From assembly GCA_030847615.1 (NCBI GenBank), contig JAUMIR010000001.1:438952687-439016686 (forward strand): a stretch of 64,000 nt of DNA, given 5' to 3'. Made by a program: the position numbers and the translations under genes. The stretch comes from Gambelia wislizenii. Its lineage: Eukaryota; Chordata; Lepidosauria; Squamata; Crotaphytidae. The notes beneath the pieces are model-generated. The model was given only the letters and a program-made list of their open reading frames with translations. It was not told the DNA's origin and did no database searches. Numbering within the stretch: the stretch's first letter is position 1; each line of letters starts with the position of its first letter. Of this stretch, positions 11,936-23,210 are shown in pieces.

Positions 11936-12313
11936 ACAAAGGGGCCAAATGCCCCATTTCTGCTCCACAAGCCCCTCTCCTGTCCCTGCTACAGGATTAA
12001 GGAAAATGTTCACACACTTACCTTAACCCTGCAGCAGGCACGCCCTCCCTCTCCCCTCAGCTTCACTGCTGTAAATGCAGCTGCTGTCATTGGAGGAGAG
12101 GAATGGAACACCTTTCAGACCACCCGTTATTCTGTGACAGAAACGGAATGGGTGGTCATTAACGACTTCTCCCTGTGATTGAAATATCACAGGAAGACAA
12201 CAGAACAGTCACGTTGAGGACAAGGAATCAGATGAACGTCATCTGAAAGAAAAATCTTACAGCGCCCCTGTTCTGTGCCTGCAACAGAACATGTTGCTGG
12301 TGTGAAAATCTCC
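11936..12313. mobile_element. PIF-like MITE, 378 bp
   Basis: It begins GGAGATTTTCACAAAGGGG and ends TGGTGTGAAAATCTCC, the same terminal word as the foldback element at 6,241. The 3 bp flanks (TAT and TTA) do not match, so the insertion is either old or its edges were changed. Unlike 6,241 the interior is not a full foldback. Confidence 0.6.
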
Positions 12314-12316
12314 TTA

Positions 12317-13420
12317 AAGTCAGAATGGACTCACCTTTTCACTGACATGAAAGTATCCAACTCTCACTAGACCGAGTTTCCCCTGCTTACTTCACTGTTC
12401 TTTGAGCTAAGACTTCAAAACCTTTTCCTCCACTCTCAAGGAAAAAGAAGACCATTCAAACATAAAATTAGCACACTATGTATTCTGCAAAACATGGAAC
12501 TAAATATATACAAATGTGCACAATTTGCATTGTTTGTAGGGGGATTGAAATATTTCAGGTTTGTAATCACAGAATTAGGAACATTTCTGCTTTTCTTCAG
12601 CATTGAAGAATCTTGAACTACAGAGATATGAATTTTGGAGCTTTCTGGTAGAGAACAATTATCTCAGAAATTACCTCTCAGAAATTACCTCAATTATCTG
12701 AAAAATATCTTAGAAAAGTGGCAATGAGTTAGAAAGTTATTTCAGTTATCAAGTTTTCAGAACCAGCCTAAAACATTTTGCTGCCTGAGGCCGAGCAGCA
12801 AATGTCACCACTCCCTTTCCCAAATCGTGGGGCATAATATTCAAATATTCTGTCCCAAGGCAGAAAATCTCACAAGTATCTCTCTTCATTCACTTGGAAG
12901 AAAGACAACAATAATATATTAATAACTAACAATTTGCTGCCTTCTCATGATACCCAAAATATGATGCCAGAGGAAATTGCTTCCTTCTTCCTGAATAGCA
13001 TTGGCCCTCCAGCATTTCAATCAGCTTTGTATCTTCCTCTATAACAGCAGCAGGTGATAATCTTTAGTTCTATACATTGGAAAGCAAAGCTTCATAAGCT
13101 GATACCTAGTTATCAAATCTCTTTTTAAGGGACAAGATCTGGGTACACTATATTTTTCTGCTGGCAAACTTCTGAAATCTGGCTCAGAAACCAGACTGGA
13201 GGCCAATACCTAACATGAGAAAAAGATGCCAGGACCTCTTGCCAGTTGCTTAGTCCTGATACTGAATAATGAATATATATGGACAAGCATCCACACACTC
13301 CTACAGCCTATACAAGGAAATTTAGGGCAAGTTCATGATTTGCACCTTTCTGGATCCTATTACATTCCTTCCCACTTCCACAACTGTGTAAACATGCTTT
13401 GTATCTGAGCATTTACTGTC
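12317..13420. other. No gene; possible hAT fragment near 12,770-12,900
   Basis: Mostly A+T-rich unique DNA. The words TTTTGCTGCCTGAGGCCGAG and CCCAAGGCAGAAAATC resemble the end region of a hAT-type repeat that I cannot delimit. No coding region is recognised. Confidence 0.35.
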
Positions 13421-13425
13421 ACTAT

Positions 13426-13512
13426 GTACTGTGTCCAAAGAAGTGAGTTTATATCCATGAAAACTCATGCGAAAATAAAAACCAGTTAGTCTTAAAGGTG
13501 CTGCCACATTTC
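13426..13512 (+). repeat. Interspersed repeat tail (AAACTCATGC / GTTAGTCTTAAAGG type)
   Basis: AAGAAGTGAGTTTATATCC, AAAACTCATGCGAAAATAAA and GTTAGTCTTAAAGGTGCTG occur in this order, as in a very common reptile repeat. Related pieces are seen near 25,820-25,935, 51,130-51,240 and 62,825-62,950. It may be the 3' end of a retroelement; the family is uncertain. Confidence 0.5.
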
Positions 13513-13843
13513 TTTTTCTTCTTTCTCCCTCCTTCCTGCCCTCCCTCCCTCCTTTTTATATATGCAAGAAACAGTAACTGTGCTGCCACCTTGTGTGCAA
13601 GAATCGAACAACAGAAAATTCAAGCCTTTTTAAAAAAATGAATCATTTATTCAAAAAAGTATGAAAGGAACAGTCCGTGTATATTCCTGAGTACCTCTCT
13701 TTATTCAAAAGCCAGGTGACCTATTTTGTTAACTTGCTCATTGCAGTCTCAAAACCTAAGAGAAGAACTGCTGAAGGAATAGTGGAAAAGGCTGAAGGTT
13801 CTCAAGATGTTTCTAAAATACTTGGTAATGCTCATAATATTTT

Positions 13844-14044
13844 GAAGAGCCAGTGTGATATAGAGACCAGAGTCTGAATCTGTGTTCAGCCATGGAAATC
13901 CACTGGATGACATTGGGCAAATCATATTCTCTCAGCCTAAGAGGAAGGCAATGGCAAATCTCCTCTGAATAAAACTTGTGAAGAAAACCTATGATAAGGT
14001 CACCATGAATCTGCATTGACTTGAAGGCACATAATAACAGTGTT
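13844..14044 (+). mobile_element. tRNA-headed SINE (Sauria SINE type), decayed
   Basis: The order is GAGCCAGTGTGATATAGA (A-box region), TCTGTGTTCAGCCATGG (B-box region), TTGGGCAAATCATATTCTCT, GAGGAAGGCAATGGCAAATC and a BovB-like tail with TTGACTTGAAGGCACATAAT. A separate minus-strand copy lies at 43,262. The tail shared with BovB implies BovB reverse transcriptase mobilised it (known for this family). Confidence 0.75.
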
Positions 14045-14131
14045 GACATTGGAAGGAAACAATCTACTGAAGACTTTTATCATGTTGGATTTCTCAGAAA
14101 TTTAAATAAGACTCTGGTCTATCTATCTAAA

Positions 14132-14376
14132 TGCCCTAAATACCCTAAAGGCACAAGATCCCGCCTGAGTATGGAAGCTAATCAGGGTCAATTAGTGCTT
14201 GGATTGTTAGTGCTTGGATGGGAGATCGCCAAAGAATACCAGGTGTTGTAGGGTATACATCAGAGGAATAAACTGGCAAAACTACCTCTGAATATTCCTT
14301 GCCTAAGAAAACCCTATGAAATTCATGGGGTCGCCATAAGTTGACAGGAGACCTGAAGGCACTAACACACACAGTC
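14132..14376 (+). mobile_element. 5S rRNA-headed SINE with BovB-type tail (5S-Sauria type)
   Basis: Positions 14,132-14,253 align by eye with vertebrate 5S rRNA: CCCTAAAGGCACAAGATCCC, GAAGCTAATCAGGGT (box A region), GTGCTTGGATGGGAGATCGCC (C box) and AATACCAGGTGTTGTAGGG. The tail has TTGCCTAAGAAAACCCTATG, GGGGTCGCCATAAG and ACTAACACACACA, the BovB-type tail. It is a SINE rather than a 5S gene because of the appended tail. A 13-base word, TTAGTGCTTGGAT, is present twice in tandem inside the head. Confidence 0.85.
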
Positions 14377-14384
14377 TGTCCATC

Positions 14385-14735
14385 AGATGTTCTTCTTTTC
14401 CCCCTCAGAACTGGGATCCAAGACAGCTCACACAACTAAAACAAAAGCAATACAGGTTTTTAAAGCATACAAAAGATTATCATTAAAATATCATTGAACT
14501 ATCTGTAACATTTAAAAGATCTAAAACATCCATTATAAAAAGAAAACATAAAAAGCAGTTTAAAAACTGTGCAGCACACTATTAAAAATATAAGGGTTTT
14601 TTTTTAACTACTTGGAATAAAAAGAAATCTTTCCCTGCTATTGGAAGTAAAGCAAGGAATGGGCCAGTCTAGCTTCCATAGAACCTAGCAGCAGCTACTA
14701 AGAAGGCTTGCTCTCATGTCTTCTTATATTTTATT
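14385..14735 (-). mobile_element. L2-type LINE 3' fragment
   Basis: On the plus strand TTCTTTTCCCCCTCAGAACTGGGATCC is followed by AGACAGCTCACACAACTAAA and a long A-rich part, then GGGCCAGTCTAGCTTCC and GCAGCAGCTACTAAGAAGGC. This is the reverse of the usual L2 C-terminal and 3' region. Decayed. Confidence 0.5.
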
Positions 14736-16830
14736 AGGTGTTTTTTTTCTTTCTGGTATTGGATGAGTTAAAACCTGCCATAACCATTTGGGAAAGAGCT
14801 ACACTCCCATGCACACCTATAGCCCCAATGACACCAGTGGGTGTCGTAAATATTTGTGTAAGCCTACTGTGTCTCAGACTACACAGCTGTAATCATACTT
14901 GTCCCATTGATTTTATTACATGTTACATCAAAGTAAACTTTGATTTAGGGTGTTATGAAAACAATCAAGGGCATGACACATACATAGTTCACTTTTAAGT
15001 CCCATGGTATTTTCAATGCTTATTTTTGGCTGGACAATTCCTATAACATGACAGCATTAAAACACACAGACACACTCCTCATGTGGTATCTAGAAACTAT
15101 ATTCATTATATTTGGCTATTAATAGCTAATGTGCTTTTATAAGGTGGCAGGAGGTAGACTATAGGTCTACCTTACTTAGGGCTTCTGGTGACTTCTGACC
15201 TTTTGACTTTAAAATATATTCCAGTTACTTTGACTCTGGCAAATAGTGGAATATAAAATCCAAAAAGGGAATAATCATCTTACAAATGAGCATTGTGAGG
15301 AAACACAGTGTAGGATCATGGAAAGTACCTTTCAAAACTAAATGAGGAACTCAGACTTTTTTAAAAAAATACCACTATGTGTATAAGGTGGAGTGTGTCA
15401 TGTCTAGCTAGGAATTCCCCCTTCCCTGTTTAATTTTCTCTTTGTTCTCTTTGGGTTTTTTTTAGCAATGGAAGGAACAGAAACATTCGTGGTTCAGATT
15501 AACCCCATATGTAAAGATGGGATTGGAATCATTTGATATATCTCTCTGAAAGACTAAAAATCCCTCCCCCCTATCATCCTTTTATCCAGTACCAGAGTAT
15601 TCCTGTGTCACAACTTTCCTACTCCTCTCTGCATTTGATATGTGACCTACATTATGGATGTCTAATATATAGTATAATAGGTATAATTGGATTCAGTCTA
15701 TAGTATAATCAATGCACATTCAAACAAAAGATTTGTGAAATATGATATTCTGATCCCCAGGCATCTTAATTTGAGAAGGAATTCTCCAGCCTAAAAAAAG
15801 AACACCTTGTTGATGGAAATCCACTAAGCCACATTATTGTGTCCTAAAAAGAAAGTTACCTGCCTTGACCCTGGACCCTGGAAAGTCCTCCCTAAGTCCT
15901 CCCTAAGACTAGACTGACGGGGCTAACCCCCCCTGCCAAATAATTTGGCAAAATTGGACCACCAAGATTCTTATGTAATTGAGCCTCCTCAATAATTATT
16001 AACCTGAAGTGTGCTATTGTCACTAGGAATAATAAATGCTGCCTGCAATCTATCCTATGTGAACTTACTTGGAGAAAGCTCCACTGACCACATGGAGGAC
16101 ACTTCTAAGTAGACATTGTACTTCTAAGAGTCTTCATATTTAAGGATGTCTCCACAATAATAGATGGGGAAAATAATTTGCATTCTTCCTGAAGCAGGCA
16201 AAATTCACAACTACTTGCCTGCCAATGTTGACCTCTGCCCACCTTAAAAACAAGTCTAGAGTTCCTGGCCTTGTCAGAAAGTTGTGCTTTCCTCTGACAA
16301 GGCTCTTGTCCTTATTGCTAGCTGACAGTCTTGTGATAAATGGCAGGATGCTCAGTACCAGGCAACCATCCTCCTTGGAGGATCAGCCAACATTTGCAGG
16401 GCCACAAAGGAGAAGGCAACATGGACAATCCTTCTCAACAGCAATACTCTGCCACTGGATCTGCCTGCCTAAGGAGACTCAGCTAGTTGCTTCATTGCTC
16501 CAGCCTTAAGAGATTAGTAGGACATTCTCTCTCTCTCTCTCTCTCCTGCTCTCTGGATCTAAATATCCTGCCCGCCCACACTTTTGGTGTCACATCTATA
16601 GGGCAAAAACATCAGTTTAAATATTACCCAGAAATAATGGGGATTTTTTTAGACACAAATAAAAATAATTCAATTTAAGATGAAGTATTTTTCTTAATAA
16701 TGTGTTGTTTTGGAAGGGTGCCTTTGATTCCACCTGCATTTTAAAAAATATTCTATGGGTGTGGTTCTGTATTATAAATCTGGATATACATGACTTTAAC
16801 CATTTTTAAAGGTGCCTAGTATGTGGAGTA
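14736..16830. other. No gene recognised; unique A+T-rich DNA
   Basis: More than 2 kb with few repeat signatures. A (TC)n tract lies at about 16,526-16,548. Frames below 95 codons show no domain. Confidence 0.4.
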
Positions 16831-16833
16831 AAC

Positions 16834-16870
16834 CATACTGTACTGTACTGTACTGTACTGCATTGCACTG
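16834..16870. repeat. (TACTG)n pentanucleotide repeat
   Basis: Five to seven tandem ACTGT units, the last ones with single changes (CATTG, CACTG). It borders the L2 tail that starts at 16,871. Confidence 0.85.
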
Positions 16871-17000
16871 ATTATTTATACCCCTCCTCCTTCATAAAGA
16901 AGAAGCTCAAGGCAGCTTACAAGAAAAAGAAATACAAATAATCAACTTGTGTTAGAAGTTCAGTAGAAGGCTTTCTATCCCACAGCCAAACTACACAGAA
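16871..17000 (-). mobile_element. L2-type LINE 3' tail fragment
   Basis: ATTATTTATACCCCTCCTCC followed by GAAGCTCAAGGCAGCTTAC is the reverse complement of an L2 3' end. It is short and non-coding. Confidence 0.55.
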
Positions 17001-17870
17001 AAGCCCTGGTGCTTGTTGCTGAACATTTGGGATAAGAAACCCAACAATGTAGGGAGAATAGTATGAATGAAAAGGATCCTTTTGCATTCACGTCCCAAAG
17101 CACGCACTGGACAAGTGAGCACAGCATGTTTCATCTGAAACAATGAACTCTCCTTTTCAACTCTCTGACATTTTGGCAGAGTTGCTGACGGATCAGAAAT
17201 CCAGAGTACAACTTGTTTGCTACGCTGAAGCCTACTTTTGTTTCAGTGGGCAGGCAGTGTAGAAAGTGTTCCCGCTGTCAATAACCAACTTCCTAAGCCA
17301 CATTTACATATCAGCATACGTGTACGTGAGCCTTTGCTCATTCAGCGATTACAAATGTAAGCACCTACTACTTCCAGCCTGACAAGCTGCCAAAGCCTTT
17401 GTATAGGAGTTGGAATCAGAGGCTTCTGCTGTGCCCATTCATCATATTAGCAAAGCTCAATAAATAAAGAAAATGACATCCAAAGCCAAACATGTTTTAA
17501 TCCCTCTCTTTCCATCTCTGTCTCTCTTTCATGCTCTCCCTCTCTCTCTGTGCATGTGTAGAGTCACACATGCATGCTTTTCTACTGGCTTCACACGTGC
17601 AGCTTCTCCTGTCCTTCCCGAAACCCTCACCATGATACATCTGTTTGGCTGCCAGTGTCTCTGAAAAGAAATCATAGAAACCCTCCTGCCAGAAGAATGC
17701 ACTGTAAACACTCTGAAATACTGAAATAAGGGAATGTCATAACATTTCCTGAATATAGGATGGATTCACCTCTGAAGGCCTAGCCTGTTATTTTGCTGAA
17801 GGTCTAGGCTTTTCTCTCTACTTATTCACTTCTTATGTTTCATCAGCTGTCAGTGATGGCTGGTGGCTTC
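17001..17870. other. No gene recognised
   Basis: Unique-looking DNA with a pyrimidine-rich CTCTCT tract at 17,500-17,550. I see no repeat ends or supported coding region. Confidence 0.4.
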
Positions 17871-17871
17871 C

Positions 17872-18560
17872 ATAGAATCATAGAATTGCAGAGTTGGAAG
17901 AGACCACGAGGGCCATCCAGTCCAACCCCCTGCATGCAGGAAATCAAGATCAAAGCATCCCCGACAGATCGCCATCCAGCCTCTGTTTAAAGACCTCCAA
18001 GGAAGGAGACCCCACCACGCTCCGAGGGAGTGTGTTCCACTGCCGAACAGCTCTTACTGTCAAAAAGTTCCTCCTAATGTTGAGGTGGAATCTCTGTTCC
18101 TGGAGCGTGCATCCATTGCTCCATGTTCCAATCTCTAGAGCAGCAGAAAACAAGCCTGCTCCATCCTCAATCTGACACCCCTTCAAATACTTAAACAGGG
18201 CTATCATATCACCTCTTAACTGTCTTTTTTTCAGGGTAAACATACCCAGCTCCCTAAGTCTCTCCTCATAAGGCATCATTTCCAGACCTTTCACCATTTT
18301 AGTCGCCCTCCTCTGGATACGCTTCAATTTGTCAATATCCTTTTTGAATTGTGGTGGCCAGGACTGGACATAGTATTCTAAGTGAGGTCTGACCAAGGCA
18401 GAATAGAGTGGCATGATTACTTCCCTTGATCTAGACACTATACTTCTATTGATGCAGCCCAAAATCACATTGGCCTTTTTAGCTGCTGCATCACACTGTT
18501 GACTCATGTTCAACTTGTGGTCTACTAGGACTCCTAGATCCCTTTCGCACGTCAGGGGTG
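17872..18560 (-). mobile_element. CR1 LINE, 5'-truncated copy
   Basis: The 3' end is at the left: ATAGAATCATAGAATTGCAG is the reverse complement of the CR1 tail repeat ATTCTATG. The element runs to the CERDLGVL region of the protein and stops there, a typical 5' truncation. The word AACCCCCTGCATGCAGG just inside the tail is the usual CR1 3' UTR. Confidence 0.9.
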
Positions 18561-18630
18561 AGTTATATCCACTCCAGGTTTTACTCAGAATATTGAAGAA
18601 ACTATCCAAGGTGGGGAACCTTTTCCCCAA
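17950..18630 (-). CDS. CR1 reverse-transcriptase polyprotein, C-terminal remnant (226 codons)
   Basis: This is the C-terminal part of a CR1 LINE protein, which normally carries endonuclease and reverse transcriptase for target-primed retrotransposition. Residues from about 28 read [20 protein letters not shown], then [73 protein letters not shown] and [17 protein letters not shown] at the stop. All lie downstream of the RT catalytic motifs, so the fragment is not an enzyme. The first ~25 residues come from flanking DNA, so the ATG is not a true start. The frame is open, suggesting moderate age. Confidence 0.8.
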   Translation of the reverse strand: MGKRFPTLDSFFNILSKTWSGYNSPLTCERDLGVLVDHKLNMSQQCDAAAKKANVILGCINRSIVSRSREVIMPLYSALVRPHLEYYVQSWPPQFKKDIDKLKRIQRRATKMVKGLEMMPYEERLRELGMFTLKKRQLRGDMIALFKYLKGCQIEDGAGLFSAALEIGTWSNGCTLQEQRFHLNIRRNFLTVRAVRQWNTLPRSVVGSPSLEVFKQRLDGDLSGML

Positions 18631-18799
18631 AATGAGATTAACACCTTAGGTAGTTCCTTTAAAATTTAGAATGAAACCCAAGTGGATTAGCCACCCTACT
18701 GGTGTGAAAACTACCACCAGCTGTTTGTTAGGTTTCCCCTTCCCTATGATTTTAGTGGTTTTGTAATTGGTTGTCATGGTTTTGCCTGTTTTGAATGTA

Positions 18800-18990
18800 A
18801 GACATTGTTGGCTCAGGCCAAAGCCTGTTTAGTCCAGCATCCCATTGGTCACAACAACCAACCAGATACCCAGGAAAAGCCCACAAATCAGGCAAAAGGA
18901 CAAATCTCCTATATAATTCTTCCTCAGCAAATGGTATTGAAAGGTATGGTGTCTCTGATCCTGGAGGAGTCAAGTAGCCATTCTGACTAG
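18800..18990 (-). repeat. LINE-type 3' tail fragment (CR1/L3 group)
   Basis: In reverse it contains the TGGTCACTGTGG-like and GGACTAGATGG-like words seen in copies at 7.9, 30.8 and 53.3 kb (here GTTTAGTCCAGCATCCCATT and CAACCAGATACCCAGG). Short and diverged. Confidence 0.4.
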
Positions 18991-19063
18991 TATGTGCAGC
19001 AACTGCAAGATATACTTTGAATGTAGTTGTTGGGATGCCATCTCTAAATCTACCAAAGAAATT

Positions 19064-19432
19064 CACAGAATCATAGAGTTGGAAGGGAATGGCAAGGGCA
19101 ATCTAATCCAACCCCCTACTGTGGAGGAATCTATAGCTAAGGCACTCCTAAAAGATGGCCATCCAACCTCTGTATAAAGTCCACCATCCTCCAAGGAGGC
19201 CTCATCCACTGTTGAATAGTTCTTACCATCAGGAAGATCTTCCTAATGTTTAGGTGGATTTTAGTGGTGGGGGAGATTTGAATCCACTGGTTCATGTCTT
19301 AGTCTCTGGAGAACCAAAAGAGAGCAAACGTGACATTCCTTCAAATATTTAAAGACATCTATCATATCACCACTCCATCTTCTCTTTTCCAAGCTTAGCA
19401 CACCCACGCCCCTAAGCTATTCCACACAGGTC
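19064..19432 (-). mobile_element. CR1 LINE 3' fragment, interrupted by MITE
   Basis: CAGAATCATAGAGTTGGAAG, then AATCTAATCCAACCCCC, GATGGCCATCCAACCTCTG, CTTCCTAATGTTTAGGTGG and ATCATATCACC follow CR1 order in reverse. The family A MITE copy 2 begins right at its upstream end (19,436). More diverged than the copy at 17,872. Confidence 0.8.
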
Positions 19433-19435
19433 TTG

Positions 19436-20075
19436 GGGTTCATGTATACGAGACAATAAAATGTGGATTGATGTGCAGTAACACCAATTCACAGCAGCTT
19501 TCATTGTTTCCACATTTTTTTTTCAAGATCACAGGCATGCAAAGCCATACATGTTTGTTGTTCAAACGGGCATGTCTGCAAATCAAGATGGCAGGCATGA
19601 GTGAATTACTTGTGTTTTTATTGTCACCAGTTGCCGCCACCTCACAGTAATTTTTTAAAAGCAAATCGAAGGTGCAGAAGTACGATCTTCTGCTTAAATA
19701 AACAGCAAAAAGAAAAAAGAAAATGGCTGTTTCGTCACCTCAGCACACAACCCCTACAGTGAAAATCCAACATGGTGGTTCCGCAGGCTGCCTTGCCAGC
19801 AAGCTCTGTCCCCTGGGCACATCTGACCAATCAACTTTCCACTTCTGCTCTTATTGTGAAAGTGCAGCAAAGCAAAGCAATTGTCCCAACAAATGGGAAT
19901 GTGCATTTCCTTCAGACTTAAAAAAAAGTCAGAAAAAGCCATGAAGGCTTTTCCCGTGGAGTATTTTCAGTCCCTCCCCCCTTCAGGATACGGCAAAATG
20001 ATGCAGGATCCCAATTGAATAAAACGTATTCTCCTCAAATTCTATGAGGAATATTTTCACCATATAGACAAGCTC
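19436..20075. mobile_element. PIF/Harbinger-like MITE, family A copy 2 (640 bp)
   Basis: TTG at 19,433-19,435 and 20,076-20,078 is a 3 bp target duplication. Ends are GGGTTCATGTATACGAGAC and CACCATATAGACAAGCTC. The interior shares AATCAAGATGGC, GTGAATTACT, CATGGTGGTTCC and TTTCAGTCCCTCC-like words with the copy at 35,770. Non-coding. Confidence 0.8.
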
Positions 20076-20078
20076 TTG

Positions 20079-20580
20079 GTTTCCAGCTCAAACTGCGTGT
20101 TAGCCACAGATCTGGGATTTTAACTTGACTGAATATCAGATGAATAGGCACCACATCTGCAGTAAACTCAGCAGACTCCAAAAGGTTATTAGACCATGAT
20201 AAATTGCACAAAAGATGCATGCAAGGAACAAGGGCCACTCTACGGGTCAAACTATATGCACCATTTAAACATATGACATGCAGATTAGTGTCTGAGGGTT
20301 TATTTTCATACTCAACAATAAGTACACATGGGCCCTTTCTGGATCTAGACCAACATGTGAGTTTGGGGTGGTGGTCCCTATCTGATTTTATTTTTAAAAT
20401 CTCCCACCTTGTACAGGAGCTCTTTAGGAGGGGAGATCATGAGCACCAATTGTCTTTTTAAGCTCCCATGCCCTAGGGGTGTATTATTAAATTTAAAAAT
20501 AGATAATAGTGAATGTTTATATCTCCCTCATTCTCACACAGTGGTCCCAATATGGATTACCCCATGCACTTATTCTAGGG
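20079..20580. other. No gene recognised
   Basis: Unique-looking DNA without recognisable repeat ends or coding regions. Confidence 0.4.
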
Positions 20581-20935
20581 CAGGGATGGACAAGTATGGA
20601 GCCTAGGGGACCGCTTTAGTCTCCCCCTCAGAGGACATTAGGGGATACACCCCACCACAAGCCTCATAGAAAATAAATTTCCCCAAATGTCCTCTAGGAG
20701 GTATGGGGACATGTTTGCCAAGTTTTGGGTCCTTCTGGGCTGTTGTTGGTCCCTGTTTTTTAACAACAGGAAACTTGCTGTTTTCGGAAAAGGCCTCTTC
20801 AGGGCTTAAAATGGTCCAGTGGGGAAGAAGCATGGCAAAATGCTCCCAGAGAGCATTTGGAGACAACAATTTTTAAAAATAAAATAAAATAAACAATTGG
20901 GCCCATGGGACCCTAGGGGGGCACAAAAATGGCAG
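20581..20935. mobile_element. hAT-like MITE, left end clear
   Basis: It starts CAGGGATGGACAAGTATGG after TTCTAGGG, closely like the element at 56,123 (CAGGGATGTGTAAAGTGC after CTCTAGGG). The right boundary is unclear; GGGCACAAAAATGG near 20,930 may mark it. Confidence 0.5.
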
Positions 20936-21209
20936 ACATAAAGCAAACATAACAGAACATATTGCATATTTAACACAGCATGTGGTTTGATCATTAGTCT
21001 CATCAGCATGGACAGTTGTTTGGGCATTGCCTTTTGATGATGAGACTCAACTGTATCATCTATTCACACAACGGTTCAGAAGTCTTCATTCATGTCTGTT
21101 AAGGTCTACTGCGACCCAATGATCATACTAGGTTCCACAGTGGAAGCACAAAGTTCTCTGTTCCATATAAAGTATCCTTGACTGAGCAAAGCACATGATA
21201 AATCAACTA

Positions 21210-21439
21210 CAGTTGTCCCTCCACATTCATGGATTTGACATTCATGGATTTAAGTATTCACAGCTTGAAAATATTCTTTAAAAAATAATCATCCAAAAAA
21301 TAAACCTTGATTTTCCCATCTTATATAAGGAATACCATTTTGCTGTGCCATTGCATAGAACAGGACTTGAGTATTCACAGATTTGGGTATTCATGGAGGG
21401 TCATGGAACCAAACCCCAGCGAATGTGAAGGGACAACTG
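21210..21439. mobile_element. Tigger-like MITE, 230 bp, TA TSD
   Basis: CAGTTGTCCCTCCACATTC and GAATGTGAAGGGACAACTG are perfect terminal inverted repeats flanked by TA on both sides. The interior words GGATTTAAGTATTCAC, CTTGAAAATATTC and TTGGGTATTCATGG are shared with the copy at 52,018. Confidence 0.9.
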
Positions 21440-21441
21440 TA

Positions 21442-22300
21442 GTTCCAAAGATTAGAGGGTTTTGGAAAGAAGTGCAAGTAGAAATTTGCACAATTACCAA
21501 TCAGTCAACCTGAAAGCAGTCTTGGACTTCTAAAGATATTTCAGGGTCCTAATTTAGAGATATACATTAAAAGATCTCATGGCTTTTCTTCTGCTTACTG
21601 GCAGAAAAGATATACAGTAGTTAAAACTGGGAAATGACTTCATTGTCTCTGAATCAGTGGTACCTTCGTGTCTGGGATCTAGCTCTTTCAGAAAAACTGA
21701 GACAGTAGGGATGACAGAACAGAACTCAAAATGATTTAGAATCAGATCTTTGTGAAAACATGGTTCACTTTTATTTGTTTTACAAACTGTGATGCAAAAG
21801 ACTTTTGTTATTCCCTGCTTCTCATGGTCAAATTTGGAGAAATGTATTTGGTTAATTTACTGTCTCCTTTTTCCATACCTTTCAACAGATGATATACAGC
21901 TTTCTTGCGATTGTAATGCTGTTGTTTTGTTGCTTGTTTTTATAGTTCATCTTTGTACTGTGTTTGTAATTTGTAACTTTAATAAAAGTTATTTTAAAAA
22001 AACTAGGGTGTCTAACCATATTGAAAATCTACTGATAACCAGAGAAAAAAAGAATTACCTTCAATCTATTTCACATCTCTTTTCTCCAAGACCTTTTCTG
22101 TTGTGCTTCAGGTAGATTGCAGCCTTTGACTAGCAGTGTTTTCTATTTGTTTCCATTAATCAGAAATGGGCAGGCACCCTGGGTCCTACAATAGAAGAAA
22201 GATATAACATAAATAAATAAATGTTGAGTAGGGGATAGTATATACATCTGAACATTTTATAGAAATATATACATTTTAAAAATTTATGTTTGTATTCTGT
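21442..22300. other. No gene recognised
   Basis: A+T-rich DNA. The 108-codon frame at 21,789-22,115 has hydrophobic stretches but no recognisable family, and probably arises by chance. Confidence 0.35.
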
Positions 22301-22309
22301 AGATTATAC

Positions 22310-22960
22310 TTTTTTAAAAATCCCAGCCATAATTAGATACATTGACTTGATAATCTCTTCCGCAAAGATTTAAAACACAGCCCCTGGGGTCAATCAGTAA
22401 GAAACGGGAGGCAAGAGATAATTAAAATGCTTGTATCTATACAATAAATGCCTTGCCAGATTGCTAGGGAATATTCCATATGTTTATTTGCTTTTATCAT
22501 TTTCAAAATGCATTTGTGACATAGTATTTTATGTCGGCTAGGTTAATAAACAACCCAAAATGGCTGCTGAACCTCTCAGGAGAAAGCAAATGATGAAGGC
22601 CCTATTGAAACCATGCAATCCCAACTTGTATTGCAGAATTTCTTTTAGAGATGTACAGGGGATGGATCTTTTCTGCATTTCCTTGATTCTCTAGGGTATT
22701 TCTCATTCTGATAGTAATGCTAATAAAAAGGTTGTTTAAAAAAAAACTTACCATAAGTCTGCTGATTATACTGTCTGAATAAGAACAGTAAAGCCTGATT
22801 TCTGATGCAACTAAATCAATTTGCCAAAGAGGAAATAATTGATGCCTATTGTCTAGCTAGCACATAAGTAATTTGTGTTATATAGTGATAAGGCACTTTA
22901 CAAAAGAAAATAAGAGGCATTCTTTTCATAGTTAGCATCAAATGTTAAAGAATGAATGTC
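22310..22960. other. Repeat-free A+T-rich tract, possible conserved non-coding element
   Basis: High-complexity sequence with TAATTA-like and TTTGCTTTT words (GAGATAATTAAAATGC, TAATTGATGCCTATTG, CATATGTTTATTTGC) and no repeat ends. The look is that of developmental regulatory DNA, but this is an impression, not evidence of conservation. Confidence 0.25.
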
Positions 22961-23205
22961 TGTGTAACACTGCAGTGCACACATCTGTAAGTGGATTTAG
23001 TACAGTAAATTGAATTAATCCTTGAACTGTCCCAGCTTCCAGAGCTTTAAGGTGAAACTAGGACATCATAAGGGACACACGTCTCTTTGTTCTCTCTTAT
23101 TTATAATTTATATATTTTTTTATATTCCCACCTTCCCAGTGAATTCCAAGTGGAATACATGGTACATCTCTTCCATATTTTATTCACATAAAAATCAAAT
23201 GAGAA
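22961..23205. other. No gene recognised
   Basis: A short A+T-rich interval with a TTTATAATTTATATATTTT patch that could be a LINE tail. Nothing else is seen. Confidence 0.35.
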
Positions 23206-23210
23206 ACTAA

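Noticed and set aside
14132..14253. 5S rRNA gene
   Set aside because: The 5S-like part has many changes and an internal duplication and continues into a BovB-type SINE tail, so it is a SINE head.
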